Assembly: GCA_036521875.1 (NCBI GenBank)
Contig: DATDGX010000019.1
Coordinates: 1 to 64,000 of the forward strand
DNA from: DATDGX01 sp036521875
GTDB lineage: Bacteria; Desulfobacterota; Binatia; Binatales; Binataceae
Length of the DNA stretch: 64,000 nucleotides
Reading direction: 5' to 3'
Positions within the stretch are counted from its first letter, which is position 1. Every line of letters starts with the position of its first letter. The notes beneath the pieces are model-generated. The model did no database searches, was not told the DNA's origin, and was given only the letters and a program-made list of their open reading frames with translations. Positions 1-9,500 of the stretch are shown here, piece by piece. The position numbers were made by a program, and so were the translations under genes.

Positions 1-52
1 ATGCGACCGCACGGCAGTCTCGGCGCCTTGACGCCGACCGAGTTCGCAGTGC

Positions 53-376
53 TTAAAGGACAGGAAATGCAACCGCCCCAGGAGGGTGAAATAACCGGCG
101 GACTCTACTTATGATTGGCGGGAAATTGGGGAGCAGGCCAACATCTATCTTCGTCTCGCGTTGGTCAGTCGAAATCTGGTCCTCTTGAAGAACGGGAACA
201 TCCATCCCGTACCTCGCGGTGAGGTATGCGACCAGCGCGTCGCCTGAAGTGTTAAGCAAGCGTTCCGGTTCAATTGCGTCGATCTCCTCGGCCAATCGTC
301 GCTTTAGGTCCTCTTTCAGAATGTAAATCTCGAAATCGTTGAAAAGGAGAACTGAACGGCTCACGACCAACCTCAC
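53..376 (-). CDS. Small hypothetical protein of the XRE-ImmA/PIN neighbourhood
   Basis: A 107-residue protein that I cannot assign to a named family. The first 78 residues look well conserved in style: a charged helical stretch (EDLKRRLAEEIDAI), an LLNTSGDALV segment, then DVPVLQEDQI. Such a start resembles hypothetical proteins of a few hundred residues that I have seen in accessory regions, but I cannot name the family. The tail after residue 78 is proline-rich and less convincing, so the gene may be truncated or frameshifted near the left edge. It lies 126 bp downstream of the PIN-like gene on the same strand and shares its lower GC content, so it probably belongs to the same acquired block. 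Function unknown. Confidence 0.45.
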   Translation of the reverse strand: MRLVVSRSVLLFNDFEIYILKEDLKRRLAEEIDAIEPERLLNTSGDALVAYLTARYGMDVPVLQEDQISTDQRETKIDVGLLPNFPPIISRVRRLFHPPGAVAFPVL

Positions 377-502
377 TGTGCGTCCTTTCTGATACGGCCT
401 CTATGTCAGCGACGATAGTTGCACGAATGATATAACTTTTTCGAGGCCCCGAGACCTTTCTCAGCCTTTATTTTGCGATAAGAATAGCGTTCAGGATTAA
501 AA

Positions 503-1072
503 TCATCGTGACATGAGTTGCAGAGCGATAGTGTACGCTTCTTCCAAATGCTTGGTAAGCACGCTACCCAGATTCGTATGCTCGGTGATGACGGTCCCTT
601 TGTCGATATGATCCAGACGACCAGTGAATACAAGCCACGAAAATAGGTGGGGAGTTGTTTGCACAATCGCATGCCCAGCCTGGCTGGCAAGTCTTCTCGC
701 CTTCTGATCGTCAGTGAGTACGGCCTGGCCGTACCTCATTGCGAAGGCTATCGACGAAAGCTCTCCTCTTCCTAGGCGCTGCCTATTTTGCAACAACACT
801 ATCGTCTGCAGGTCATCGAGATCGCAAGATTGCGCCCCGAATTGTCCTTTAGTCTGCTCAGTTACGAGGCGCGTGCGGAGTTCGACGTCGCTCGGAGTCA
901 GTGGATTCGACCTTGGTTTGTGTAAGCATTCATAGTTGACGAAGTGCGTAATAACGAAATGGCAATTTGCCAAAACGGCGGCCCGATAGAGACATCGAGA
1001 GCGCAATACGTTCCATACTGCACACGTGTCGACGACGTTGACATTGTGAAATATCGCTGGATTAATCGCCAT
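503..1072 (-). CDS. PIN-like domain protein
   Basis: A 189-residue soluble protein with a PIN-nuclease-like layout. NVVDTCAVWNVL near the N-terminus provides an aspartate (D15), E48 lies in a following helix, GRGELSSIAFA (E104) resembles the central acidic helix, and VLTDDQKARRLA (D121/D122) resembles the last acidic site. PIN domains are metal-dependent RNases and common toxins; RNase activity here is inferred. The gene overlaps the end of the XRE-ImmA/IrrE gene by 11 bp, so the two are almost certainly cotranscribed and translationally coupled. A toxin or effector paired with a regulator-protease is the simplest reading, but no such activity is shown by sequence alone. Confidence 0.72.
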   Translation of the reverse strand: MAINPAIFHNVNVVDTCAVWNVLRSRCLYRAAVLANCHFVITHFVNYECLHKPRSNPLTPSDVELRTRLVTEQTKGQFGAQSCDLDDLQTIVLLQNRQRLGRGELSSIAFAMRYGQAVLTDDQKARRLASQAGHAIVQTTPHLFSWLVFTGRLDHIDKGTVITEHTNLGSVLTKHLEEAYTIALQLMSR

Positions 1073-2213
1073 AGCGCAGCTGGGTGCCGTATAGAGGCGC
1101 GATTTCGTTCAGCTCTTTTTCAGTCGACAGTAACGCCTCTGCTAGACGACCAGTACTAATGAGACCTCGGTAGTGCGCTTCGAAGCAGAGTCGCGCATAG
1201 AAGTCCGAAAGACCTCGCTCAAGTAGCCTTCGTTTCTTTGCGCGTCCGGTGGTCGATAGGGTCGAACCAAGTTCGGGATCTATCTTGTCCTGCGGAGGGA
1301 CTCTGTACGAGCGAAGGCGTCGCGAAGTGGATTCATCTACTAAGGATGCCTCTCGCAGTGCGATGCCTAATGCGTCGCAACTGACCCGAAATTGATTGGC
1401 CCAATGTATCGTATCCGCTTGAGTCCATTGCGAGGGAGGCTTCGGTAAGCGGCGAAGCATACTCGGAGGCATCAAATAGCAGGAAGCGAATCGACTTGCG
1501 CGGACCTCCTTAAGATCGGTCCTCTCGTCTGAAAATGACACCACCGCTTCGCGGGTGGCATCAAAGAGCGAATGAGCCATTTCATGAGCCGCGGTAAACC
1601 GTTGCCTATAAATATCTTCGTCATAGTTTACCAATAGACAATGCCCAGCGCCGGGATGCACGAGGAACAGACCGGATACATTCGAATTCTCCAGTTTGCG
1701 GCGAAAGACATGTACTCCCAGACTGCGAAACGTTGAATAAACGTCCAAGACCACTGTTGGCCGATCTTGCCGTTCAAAGTCTAGAAACGTTCTGAGAGCT
1801 AACGCCGCTTGCTCTGCGTGTCCCTTGTAATAACGCCCCGTAGGGCGGAACGAAAACTCAAGAATTTGCTGGTCTAATTCTCGGAAGAGAAATGCTTCGG
1901 TCTCACACAGATACAGAAATTCTTGTACGGTTCGTCGATCTGTTTTTGAAAAAGCGTTGCCGTATCTTCTGTATAAGATTTTGGTCCCCTTCAGCGGTGA
2001 GACATCCTTGGAAATAAGAGACTGGAAGTCACACGACCAATGATCAGCGAGAATCAAGACCTCGTCCCCGCTGGGAGGTATTGCGCCTTCCTCCAGCCCT
2101 TTCAGCCGATCGAGCGGAATTCCGGTACTCTGGCTGACTTCTTCAGGAGACTCCTCCAATTGCTCCCGATATTGTCGCAATCTTTCAGAAAATACCCTGA
2201 GATCGATTGGCAC
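1062..2213 (-). CDS. XRE-family regulator fused to ImmA/IrrE metallopeptidase
   Basis: A 383-residue protein with an N-terminal XRE-type helix-turn-helix (about residues 5-70) and a central ImmA/IrrE-like zinc peptidase domain. The zinc motif HEMAH is at residues 210-214, preceded by RQRFTAA as is usual in the family. A GTG start at 2213 is favoured because GGGAG lies about 9 nt upstream. ImmA-type proteases cleave repressor partners, and XRE-ImmA fusions often act as regulators or antitoxins in toxin-antitoxin and phage-related loci. The gene is first in a minus-strand pair with the PIN-like gene. Base composition is visibly poorer in GC than in the neighbouring metH or EPS genes, consistent with horizontal transfer. 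Confidence 0.85.
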   Translation of the reverse strand: MPIDLRVFSERLRQYREQLEESPEEVSQSTGIPLDRLKGLEEGAIPPSGDEVLILADHWSCDFQSLISKDVSPLKGTKILYRRYGNAFSKTDRRTVQEFLYLCETEAFLFRELDQQILEFSFRPTGRYYKGHAEQAALALRTFLDFERQDRPTVVLDVYSTFRSLGVHVFRRKLENSNVSGLFLVHPGAGHCLLVNYDEDIYRQRFTAAHEMAHSLFDATREAVVSFSDERTDLKEVRASRFASCYLMPPSMLRRLPKPPSQWTQADTIHWANQFRVSCDALGIALREASLVDESTSRRLRSYRVPPQDKIDPELGSTLSTTGRAKKRRLLERGLSDFYARLCFEAHYRGLISTGRLAEALLSTEKELNEIAPLYGTQLRYGD

Positions 2214-2569
2214 CCCTGAATCTCCCTCTAGACAGTCCCTAAGGGACGCTCAATTGGTTTGCACACATGCTGAGACAGACAAAACCACCGTCATCTCCCT
2301 GAGTCGAGAAAAAAGCGACTGTAATCCTGAGTCTGCTGGAGTCCCGTTCGGCAGGCTCAAGGGCAAGCTCCGGACCGCAGCGAACCTCGCGACTGACTAC
2401 TCAGAGTGGTTGTCCACCGCGCTGCGCCATCGCCATGCCGACGGCCTGTAATCACAGCGACTGCTGAGAAGGTTCTCAGGGCCAGTTCTAACAGCGCGAA
2501 GCGCGCATCTTACCCAACGGCAAGCGCGAAACCCGTGAGGGGTTTCGTAAGTTGTTGTATTGCGCGTCG
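2214..2569. other. Gene-free stretch with a REP-like element
   Basis: This 356-bp interval separates the XRE-ImmA gene from the DUF1499 gene. Open frames here are short and have no recognisable protein features. The only clear structure is the REP-like repeat at 2490-2552. No tRNA or insertion sequence was recognised, so the boundary of the presumed acquired block cannot be defined from this stretch. Confidence 0.5.
2490..2552 (+). repeat. REP-like element, copy A
   Basis: Contains two inverted-repeat cores: GCGCGAAGCGCGC, and GAAACCC-GTGA-GGGGTTTC in which both arms pair. The reverse complement of 49507-49572 matches this segment in the same order (GGTTCT ... AGCGCG-AGCGCGC ... TCTT ... AAGCG-GAAACCCGTGAGGGGTTTC ... 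AAGTT). A third, partial copy lies at 49641-49669. Intergenic, palindromic and dispersed copies fit a REP/BIME-type element. Confidence 0.65.
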
Positions 2570-3316
2570 CTACGCGCCGGTTGCGGCGCCGGCGCCCTTC
2601 AGGCGCGCGAAGAAGGTCGCGATGCGGGTGTAGTTCACGCCGAAATCGCCTACTCCAACCCGCGACTTCGAGCGCATCTCGACCAGGCTCCCGCCGCCGT
2701 CGGCGGGCCGTACCTGGATTATGAAATCGTCGTCGAAATGGAAGAGCTTCGAGGTCGATACACCCTCGATCGTCATCGCCTTCGGATCGGTGGCGGTGAT
2801 TTGCCAATTCGGCATCTGCGCGGCCGCTGCCTTGACCTTCTCGAAGGTGGCCGCCGGGTCGCTATCCATCTTGAGGGGCGCGAGCGGCGCCGGGTAACCG
2901 GTGGTCTGCCGCGCGGCGTACTTGTCCTTGTCGTACTTCATGTCGCGGCCGCTGTTGGGCGCGAGCGTGAGCGCGACGACGAACTCGGGCGGATGGTCGA
3001 AGTCGGTGGTGATGTCGTTGATCGGCGGATAGTTCCGCCCGGCTACGAAGATCGCGATGATCGGGAGCGCTATCGCGAGCGAAATGACGGTGCCAACCAC
3101 GGCGCGGTTGCGCCCGGCGCTGCGCGCGGGACTTCCGGTCCGGATAATCCCGATGATTCCCACGATCGTCCCGAGGATGCTCAACAGGAACCCGAACGCG
3201 AACATCTGGAAACCGATGAACGGCGCGGTCAGGTAAAAGTGTGCGGCGATCACTCCCGCCGCAACCAGCGCAACCGCGAGCAAAGCGTCGAAGAAAGCGA
3301 GCCACGCCGGAATCAT
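2570..3316 (-). CDS. DUF1499 membrane protein
   Basis: About 248 residues. The ATG at 3316 is preferred over an upstream extension because AGGGGG lies just upstream on the coding strand and the protein then begins directly with a membrane segment (MIPAWLAFFDALLAV). Three hydrophobic segments fill roughly the first 110 residues. A soluble C-terminal DUF1499 domain follows, with the PPEFVVALTLAPNSGRD region, SDPAATFEKVKAAA, and a SLVEMRSKSRVGVGDFGVN ending typical of the family. DUF1499 proteins are widespread and have no firmly established biochemical role. The gene ends about 356 bp from the XRE-ImmA start and lies 71 bp downstream of the methyltransferase gene, so it may share its transcript. 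Confidence 0.75.
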   Translation of the reverse strand: MIPAWLAFFDALLAVALVAAGVIAAHFYLTAPFIGFQMFAFGFLLSILGTIVGIIGIIRTGSPARSAGRNRAVVGTVISLAIALPIIAIFVAGRNYPPINDITTDFDHPPEFVVALTLAPNSGRDMKYDKDKYAARQTTGYPAPLAPLKMDSDPAATFEKVKAAAAQMPNWQITATDPKAMTIEGVSTSKLFHFDDDFIIQVRPADGGGSLVEMRSKSRVGVGDFGVNYTRIATFFARLKGAGAATGA

Positions 3317-3387
3317 GGTATTTCCCCCTGGGTTAGCCCCTATGCTGGTCTCGCGCGGCGCCCGGATGGCGGAAGCTTGGCCGCGCC

Positions 3388-4185
3388 TTATTTCCTCGTT
3401 CCGCGAACCACGAACTGCGGCAGCACAAACAGGAAATTGCCCTTCGCGATCGCCGCATCGATCGCGGCGAGCCATTGCTCGACTTCGTCCCGCCCCACCG
3501 CGCCGGAATCGAGCGCGTAGCGCGCCAGGCTCGCGCGCAGCATCGGGAGCGCGCGGCCAACCGTGTCGGCGCCCGAGAAAACCTCGACCTTTACGTCGGC
3601 CAGGCCCGCGCCGCGAAACAATCCGTACAGCTCGCGACCGATCCTGGGCTCCTTGAGCGCGATCGATTTCGCCGCGGCCAGGACGCGATCGCTCAGCGCG
3701 CGCGCCGCGGGTCCGACGTCGAGCGCGAGCATCTCCCAGTCGCTGTCGACCGCGACCACGACCCCGCCGCGCGCCGCCACCCGCGCCATCTCGACGAGAG
3801 TATCAGCCGCCGAGTCCACATACTCAAGAACGTTTTTGCACCATACCCGGTCGAACGAGGCGTCGGGAAAACGGAAGGGCGGGAACGGGCTGTGGACGAA
3901 CTCGGCGCATAGTTTCGCCTCGCGCGCGCGAATCGTCGAGCGCTCGATGAACCCGGCGTTGATATCCACGCCCACCACCAGGCCGGTCGGGCCGACCCGC
4001 CGCGCCAGCTCCAGCGCGGTATGCCCGGGACCCGAGCCCACGTCGAGCACGCGCAGCCCCGGCTTGAGATCGAGCGGCCGGAGCAGCGGCTCCATCGCGG
4101 GATGAAACGCGAGAATCTGGTCGTAGGCCTCGTGGCGCTCGGAATCGATCTCGACCCAATGCTGCTTGTAATAGGGATTGCTCAT
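3388..4185 (-). CDS. Class I SAM-dependent methyltransferase
   Basis: A 265-residue cytoplasmic protein with a classical SAM-binding Rossmann fold. Motif I is VLDVGSGPGHTALELA (about residues 45-60), and an acidic strand end follows in VVGVDINAGFI. A later FDRVWCKNVLEYV segment matches motif IV. The N-terminus (MSNPYYKQHWVEID) and the length are usual for UbiE/Tam-like methyltransferases. The substrate cannot be predicted. It lies between DUF445 and DUF1499 genes on the same strand, which gives no pathway clue. Confidence 0.82.
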   Translation of the reverse strand: MSNPYYKQHWVEIDSERHEAYDQILAFHPAMEPLLRPLDLKPGLRVLDVGSGPGHTALELARRVGPTGLVVGVDINAGFIERSTIRAREAKLCAEFVHSPFPPFRFPDASFDRVWCKNVLEYVDSAADTLVEMARVAARGGVVVAVDSDWEMLALDVGPAARALSDRVLAAAKSIALKEPRIGRELYGLFRGAGLADVKVEVFSGADTVGRALPMLRASLARYALDSGAVGRDEVEQWLAAIDAAIAKGNFLFVLPQFVVRGTRK

Positions 4186-4257
4186 TTAAGAACCGTCGCT
4201 GTTGGTTACCGCAAGCGCGCGCCGAATACAAAGCGCCGCCTGGCTCGGCCCTTGCGC

Positions 4258-5304
4258 CTACATCACGACGTGGAGCCGCGCGAGGACCGCGGGAGCATGA
4301 TGCATCGCGATCCGCGAGAGCGCGAACAGCAGCCCGAAGAACGCGCCGAAGATGCCGCCGTTGACGCGGATCCAGTCGAGATGAGTGCGGGTCTTTGATT
4401 CAATCTGGATTCTGATCTGATCGTCGGAAAGGTTGGCCAGGTTTTCGCGCACCATGTGCGAAATTTGCCCGCGGCTCGCATCCACCGCGCGCCGCACGAT
4501 CTGGTCGATCATGCGCCGCGCGAGTTGATGCGCGTAGCTCTCGGAGTCGTGAAGCTGGCTGCCGAATTCGTGAATCGCGCTCTCGATGGCCTCGACCAGG
4601 TTGGGATCGCTGCGCAGCTCCGGGAGCCGCTTGCGCAGATTCACCGCGATCCGCGCGGTCAGCGATTCCGCTCCCAGCCGATGGATGAGCGCGTAGATGC
4701 GGGTGAAGGTCTTCGGCAGCGCGCGCTTCAGAATCGTCTCCAGGCGGTCGCGCTGCTCGGGCGATTCCAGGTACTCGATGATGCGGTTCAGGATCCGCTC
4801 GAGGCCGGCCTGCCCGAGCAGGTCGCTCAGCTTCACTTCCTCGAGATAGGTGCCGAGGCGGCCGACCAGCTCCATCTTGTTGAGCTCGCGTCCAATCATG
4901 TGCGGCGTCAGCCATTCGTTCTCGATGGTCGCGGCGATGCCGTCGATCAGCTTCTCGCGATTGCGGGGAAGCACGCCCGAATTCGGCAGGTACCAGCGGC
5001 GCTCGAAGATCATTTTGAGCGCGATGTAATCGCAGAGCCCGCCGATCAGCGCCGCCTCCGCAATCGAGACCCCGATTTCGGCCGGCGTCCTGAAGCGCGT
5101 GAATACCAGCACCATCCAGCACGCGACGAAGACGAGAAACGAAAATGCCAGCGTCAGGTCGCCTTTGTGGTTGAGCAGAAACTGGCTCGCGCCCGATGCG
5201 CGCCGCGTGCGGGGCGCCGTCGCGATGACTACGGTCGCAGGGCCGTGGCGGGACTCGGTATCCATATAACCACAATTGTGGCCGGTATGGTGTTCAATAA
5301 CCAT
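4258..5304 (-). CDS. DUF445 family membrane protein
   Basis: A 348-residue protein with a membrane segment near residues 50-65, the conserved GGLCDYIALKMIFERRWYLP block, and then a long helical region (PRNREKLIDGIAATIENEWLTP) characteristic of DUF445 proteins. A second hydrophobic segment near the C-terminus (GGIFGAFFGLLFAL) completes the usual topology. The ATG at 5304 is kept because GGAAGG precedes it; an in-frame ATG at 5265 lacks a clear ribosome-binding site. DUF445 proteins have no settled function. Confidence 0.8.
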   Translation of the reverse strand: MVIEHHTGHNCGYMDTESRHGPATVVIATAPRTRRASGASQFLLNHKGDLTLAFSFLVFVACWMVLVFTRFRTPAEIGVSIAEAALIGGLCDYIALKMIFERRWYLPNSGVLPRNREKLIDGIAATIENEWLTPHMIGRELNKMELVGRLGTYLEEVKLSDLLGQAGLERILNRIIEYLESPEQRDRLETILKRALPKTFTRIYALIHRLGAESLTARIAVNLRKRLPELRSDPNLVEAIESAIHEFGSQLHDSESYAHQLARRMIDQIVRRAVDASRGQISHMVRENLANLSDDQIRIQIESKTRTHLDWIRVNGGIFGAFFGLLFALSRIAMHHAPAVLARLHVVM

Positions 5305-5453
5305 GCAGCCATTTTCCTTCCGAGCGGGCTGTAGGTCGCAAAATGTAACGGCTGAAGTTGTCGCTCAAGATAGGCGATCGAAAGGCGAACCGCGGTCAAT
5401 CATCCAATGATATCAGGGATTTATGAGCGGACGACGACGATCGTCGCGGGGGA

Positions 5454-5472
5454 TGTCAACCTGGTCGCCCTC
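5454..5472 (-). repeat. 19-bp 3'-end motif, copy 1
   Basis: On the coding strand of the upstream epimerase gene this reads GAGGGCGACCAGGTTGACA, beginning 12 nt after its stop codon. The same 19 bases occur at 47201-47219 and, with one substitution, at 24559-24577, each time directly at a gene's 3' end in the sense orientation. Confidence 0.6.
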
Positions 5473-5484
5473 CGTCGAGCGTCG

Positions 5485-6405
5485 CTACATCATCAACTCG
5501 GCGAGTCCCGCCTCGACAGAGATCAGCGGGCGCCAGCCGAGGATGCGCTCCGCCTCGCGAACATCGGCGAGCGTGTGGCGCATGTCGCCGTTGCGCGCGG
5601 GACCGTGAACCACCGGCCCGCCGATCATCGCCGCGATTTTCGCGACGCTGACGTTGTGCCCGCGCCCGATGTTGATCGCGCGGCCGTCGGCCACCGCGCA
5701 ATCCATCGCAAGCAGGTTGGCGCGCACCACGTCGCGCACGTGAGTGAAATCGCGGCTCTGTTGGCCGTCGCCGTGAATCTCGAGCGGACGCCCTTCCTGG
5801 CGCGCCTTCAGGAACGCGGCGATGGCCAGGCTGTAGGCGCCCTGCTCCGCCATCCGCGGCCCGTACACGCCGAAGTAGCGGAGCGTCAGCGTTTGCATCG
5901 CGAACATCCGATGGAACATCCGCACGTACTGCTCGCCAACGAACTTCTGCAGCGCGTACGGATTGAGCGGATTCGGCGTCATCGTTTCGACCAGCGGCAG
6001 CCCCGCCTGCTCGCCGTAAACCGACGAGGATCCCGAGAACACCACGCGCCGCACCTTCGCGTCGCGCGCCGCAATCAGCACGTTCAGCGTGCCGACCACG
6101 TTGGTCATGTGGGTCTCGACCGGCTTCTCGATCGAGAGCGGAATCCGTGGCAGCGCCGCGACGTGAAACACGCAATCGACACTCTCGAACGCGCCGCGAA
6201 TCGCGCCGAGTTCGCGGATATCGCCCTCGACGAGTTCCGCTTTGCGATTCAGGCGCTCGCGAGTACCGGTCGCGAAGTTTTCCACCACGCGCACGCGACA
6301 GCCGCCTTCGATCAGCGCGTCGACCAGATGCGAGCCGATGAAGCCCGCACCGCCAGTCACCATCACGAGCCGGCCCGCGCCGGATCTAGCTTCTGCCGCC
6401 GTCAT
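5485..6405 (-). CDS. NAD-dependent epimerase/dehydratase (GalE-like SDR)
   Basis: A 306-residue extended short-chain dehydrogenase/reductase. The NAD-binding glycine motif is GGAGFIG (about residues 18-24), the catalytic SS-YGEQ region is followed by NPYALQK (YxxxK), and a YFGVYGPRM motif follows as in UDP-sugar 4-epimerases. It probably interconverts nucleotide sugars such as UDP-glucose/UDP-galactose or their N-acetyl forms; the exact substrate cannot be read from the motifs. It stands 4 kb from the exopolysaccharide locus and on the same strand, but metH on the other strand lies between them. GGAG about 11 nt upstream of the ATG at 6405 supports this start. Confidence 0.82.
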   Translation of the reverse strand: MTAAEARSGAGRLVMVTGGAGFIGSHLVDALIEGGCRVRVVENFATGTRERLNRKAELVEGDIRELGAIRGAFESVDCVFHVAALPRIPLSIEKPVETHMTNVVGTLNVLIAARDAKVRRVVFSGSSSVYGEQAGLPLVETMTPNPLNPYALQKFVGEQYVRMFHRMFAMQTLTLRYFGVYGPRMAEQGAYSLAIAAFLKARQEGRPLEIHGDGQQSRDFTHVRDVVRANLLAMDCAVADGRAINIGRGHNVSVAKIAAMIGGPVVHGPARNGDMRHTLADVREAERILGWRPLISVEAGLAELMM

Positions 6406-6554
6406 CGCGCTAGCTGCTCCGCTCGCACCGGCGCGAATCGGCCCGTACGGTGCAAATTTGAATGGGGATCATTGCTGGGATACGATTAGGGTTTGCTTCG
6501 CTGCTTCGCGGCGACAAATCGGCGGGCTCAAGTTGGTGAAGCAGCACATTTAGA

Positions 6555-9500
6555 ATGAACAGCGTGACCGACAGGATCAAGCGACTGCGTGAGCTGCTCG
6601 ACGCGCGAATCGTCGTGCTCGACGGCGCGTTCGGCACCTCCATCCAGGCGATGAATCTGAGCGCGGATGCCTTCGGCGGCCCGGCGCTCGAAGGCTGCAA
6701 TGAAAACGTGGTCCGCACGCGCCCCGACAAGATCCGCTCGATGCACGAGAGCTTCCTGGCGGCGGGCGCGGATATCGTCGAGACCGCGACCTTTGGTGCG
6801 ACTCCGCTGGTGCTCGCCGAATATGGGCTGGCGGATCGCGCGCACGAAATCAACCGCGCCGCTGCGGAGATCGCGCGCGCCGCCGCCGCCGCATTCAGCA
6901 CGCCGGACCGCCCACGTTTTGTCGCGGGCTCGATGGGTCCCACCACCAAAAATATTTCGGTCACCGGTACCGTGACCTTCGACCAGATGGCCGACACCTA
7001 CCAGGTCCAGGCCGAGGGTCTTATCGAAGGTGGCGCCGATCTGCTCGTGCTCGAGACGGTTTTCGACACGCTCAGTTGCAAAGCCGGGATTGTCGGCATC
7101 GAGCGCGCGATCGAAAAGCTCGGCATTGCGCTTCCGGTCGCAGTGTCCGGCACCATCGAGACGATGGGCACTCTGCTGGCGGGCCAGGACATCGAGTCTT
7201 TCTATGTCTCACTCGCTCATCGCGATCTGCTCTGGATGGGCCTCAACTGCGCGACCGGCCCCGACTTCATGACCGACCATCTGCGCACGCTCGCGGAGAT
7301 CTCGCGCTTTCATGTAGCGTGCGTGCCGAACGCCGGCCTCCCTGACGAGAACGGGCATTTCAATGAGACGCCAACGATGCTCGCGGAGAAGATTGGCCGT
7401 TTCGCCCGCAACGGATGGGTCAACCTGATCGGCGGATGCTGTGGCACCACGCCCGAACATATCAAGCTCATCGTCGATGCGGTCGCGGGACTGAAGCCGC
7501 GGATGCGCTCGACGCTCAGGCGCTCGGTGGTCTCGGGTATCGAGACCCTGGTGATCGACGAGAGCACGCGGCCGGTTATCGTCGGGGAGCGCACCAACGT
7601 GCTCGGCAGCCGCAAATTCAAGCGGCTCATCGCGCAGAACAAATTCGAGGAAGCATCCGAAGTGGGACGCGCGCAAGTGCGCCGCGGCGCGCACATCCTC
7701 GATGTCTGCCTCCAGGATCCAGACCGCGTCGAGGTCGACGACCTTAACCGCTTCCTCGAAATCGAAGTGAAAAAGGTCAAAGTTCCCCTGGTGATCGACT
7801 CGACCGAGCATCGCGTCCTCGAGGAGGCGCTGAAACGCACGCCGGGCAAATCGATCATCAACTCCATCAATCTCGAAGATGGCGAAGAACGCTTCCAGCG
7901 CGTGGTCCCGCTCGCGCGGCGCTTCGGCGCGGCACTCATCGTCGGATGTATCGACGAGGACAAGCAGCAGGCGCAGGCGGTGACCCGCCAGCGCAAACTG
8001 CAGATCGCGGAGCGCTCGTTTAAGCTGCTCACCGAAAAGTACGGCATCGCGCCCGAAGACATCATCTTCGACCCGCTGGTCTTTCCGGTCGGCACCGGCG
8101 ACAAGAACTATATCGGCGCGGGCGTCGAGACTATTGAAGGGATCCGGCTGATCAGGCAGGCGCTGCCGAACACCAAAACGGTTCTCGGCGTTTCCAACGT
8201 GTCGTTCGGGCTTCCCGATGCGGGGCGCGAAGTGCTGAACTCGGTGATGCTCTACCATTGCGTGCAGGCCGGGCTCGATCTCGCGATCGTGAACGCGGAG
8301 AAGCTGCATCGCTACCCGTCGATTCCCGAAGAGGAACGCAAGCTCGCCGACGATCTCATCTGGTGGCGCGGCGACGATCCGATAGCCGCCTTCGCGGCGC
8401 ACTTCCGCACTCGCAAGAGCGCGGTCGCCAAGGAGAACCGCAAGGACCTGCCGCTCCTGGAGCGGCTGCCACGCTATATCCTGGAAGGCTCCAAGGAAGG
8501 CCTGGTCGAGGATCTCGACGAGGCGCTGCAGTCGATGGGGCCGCTCGAGGTCATCAACGGACCCCTGATGAAAGGTATGGATGAGGTCGGCCGGCTCTTC
8601 AACGCGAATGAGATGATCGTTGCCGAAGTGCTGCAATCGGCCGAGACGATGAAAGCCGCGGTCGCGCATCTCGAGCCGCACATGGAGAAGACCGAGAGCG
8701 CCACGCGCGGCAAGATCATCCTGGCGACCGTCAAGGGCGACGTTCACGACATCGGCAAGAACCTGGTCGAGATCATTTTCTCGAACAATGGCTACCGCGT
8801 GATCAATCTCGGAATAAAAGTGCACCCCGAGGAGCTGATCAAGGCCTATCGCGAGCACGCGCCCGATGCGATCGGGCTTTCGGGTTTGCTGGTCAAGTCG
8901 GCGCAGATGATGGTGGTCACCGCACAGGATCTGAAGACCGCGGGAATCGAATGCCCGATCCTGGTCGGCGGCGCCGCGCTCTCGAACCGCTTCACGCGGA
9001 TGAAGATCGCGCCGGAATATGAAGGCCTGGTCGCCTACGCGAACGACGCAATGACCGGGCTCGATCTCGCCAATCAGATAATGGACTACGAACGGCGCGA
9101 GACGCTCGCGCGCATCCTTGCCGAGCAATCGAAGAAGATGCTGGAAAGCGCGCCCAAGGTAGCGCCGAGGGCGGCGGGAGCGCCGGGCAAATCGTCGGTG
9201 CGCCGCGACCTCGAGATTCCCAAGCCGCCGGACCTGAAGCTACACGTGATCCGGGACTACGACCTCGGCGAGATCTTCGGCTACATCAATCCGAAGAGCC
9301 TCTATGCCAAGCATCTCGGGTTCCAGAACTTCGTCGAGGCGCTGGAAGCCGGCGACCCCAAAGCAAAAGACCTTCACGACCGCGTCGAGGAGGTCGCACA
9401 GCTGATGCTCGCGCGGAAGGACATTTCCGCGAACGCGATCTACAAATTCTTCCCGGTGCAAAGCGACGACCGCACCGTGATGATTTATTCCTCCGACGGC

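Noticed and set aside
2254..2451. Short plus-strand frame of 65 codons after the XRE-ImmA gene
   Set aside because: No recognisable domain, no convincing ribosome-binding site, and it lies in a gap with repeats; treated as noncoding.
2490..2552. Interpretation of the GAAACCC hairpin as a terminator for the DUF1499 gene
   Set aside because: A similar two-hairpin element recurs far away and inverted at 49507, and no T-run follows, so a dispersed repeat explains it better.
4456..5334. Plus-strand frame of 292 codons across the DUF445 region
   Set aside because: Shadow of the DUF445 gene; composition rich in H, R, Q, D with no family features.
6406..6554. Cobalamin riboswitch upstream of metH
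   Set aside because: I looked for the B12-box and adjoining pairing elements in the 149 bp and found none.
7209..9128. Long (639-codon) open frame opposite metH
   Set aside because: It is antisense to a clearly identified MetH domain structure; long antisense frames are common in GC-rich DNA.
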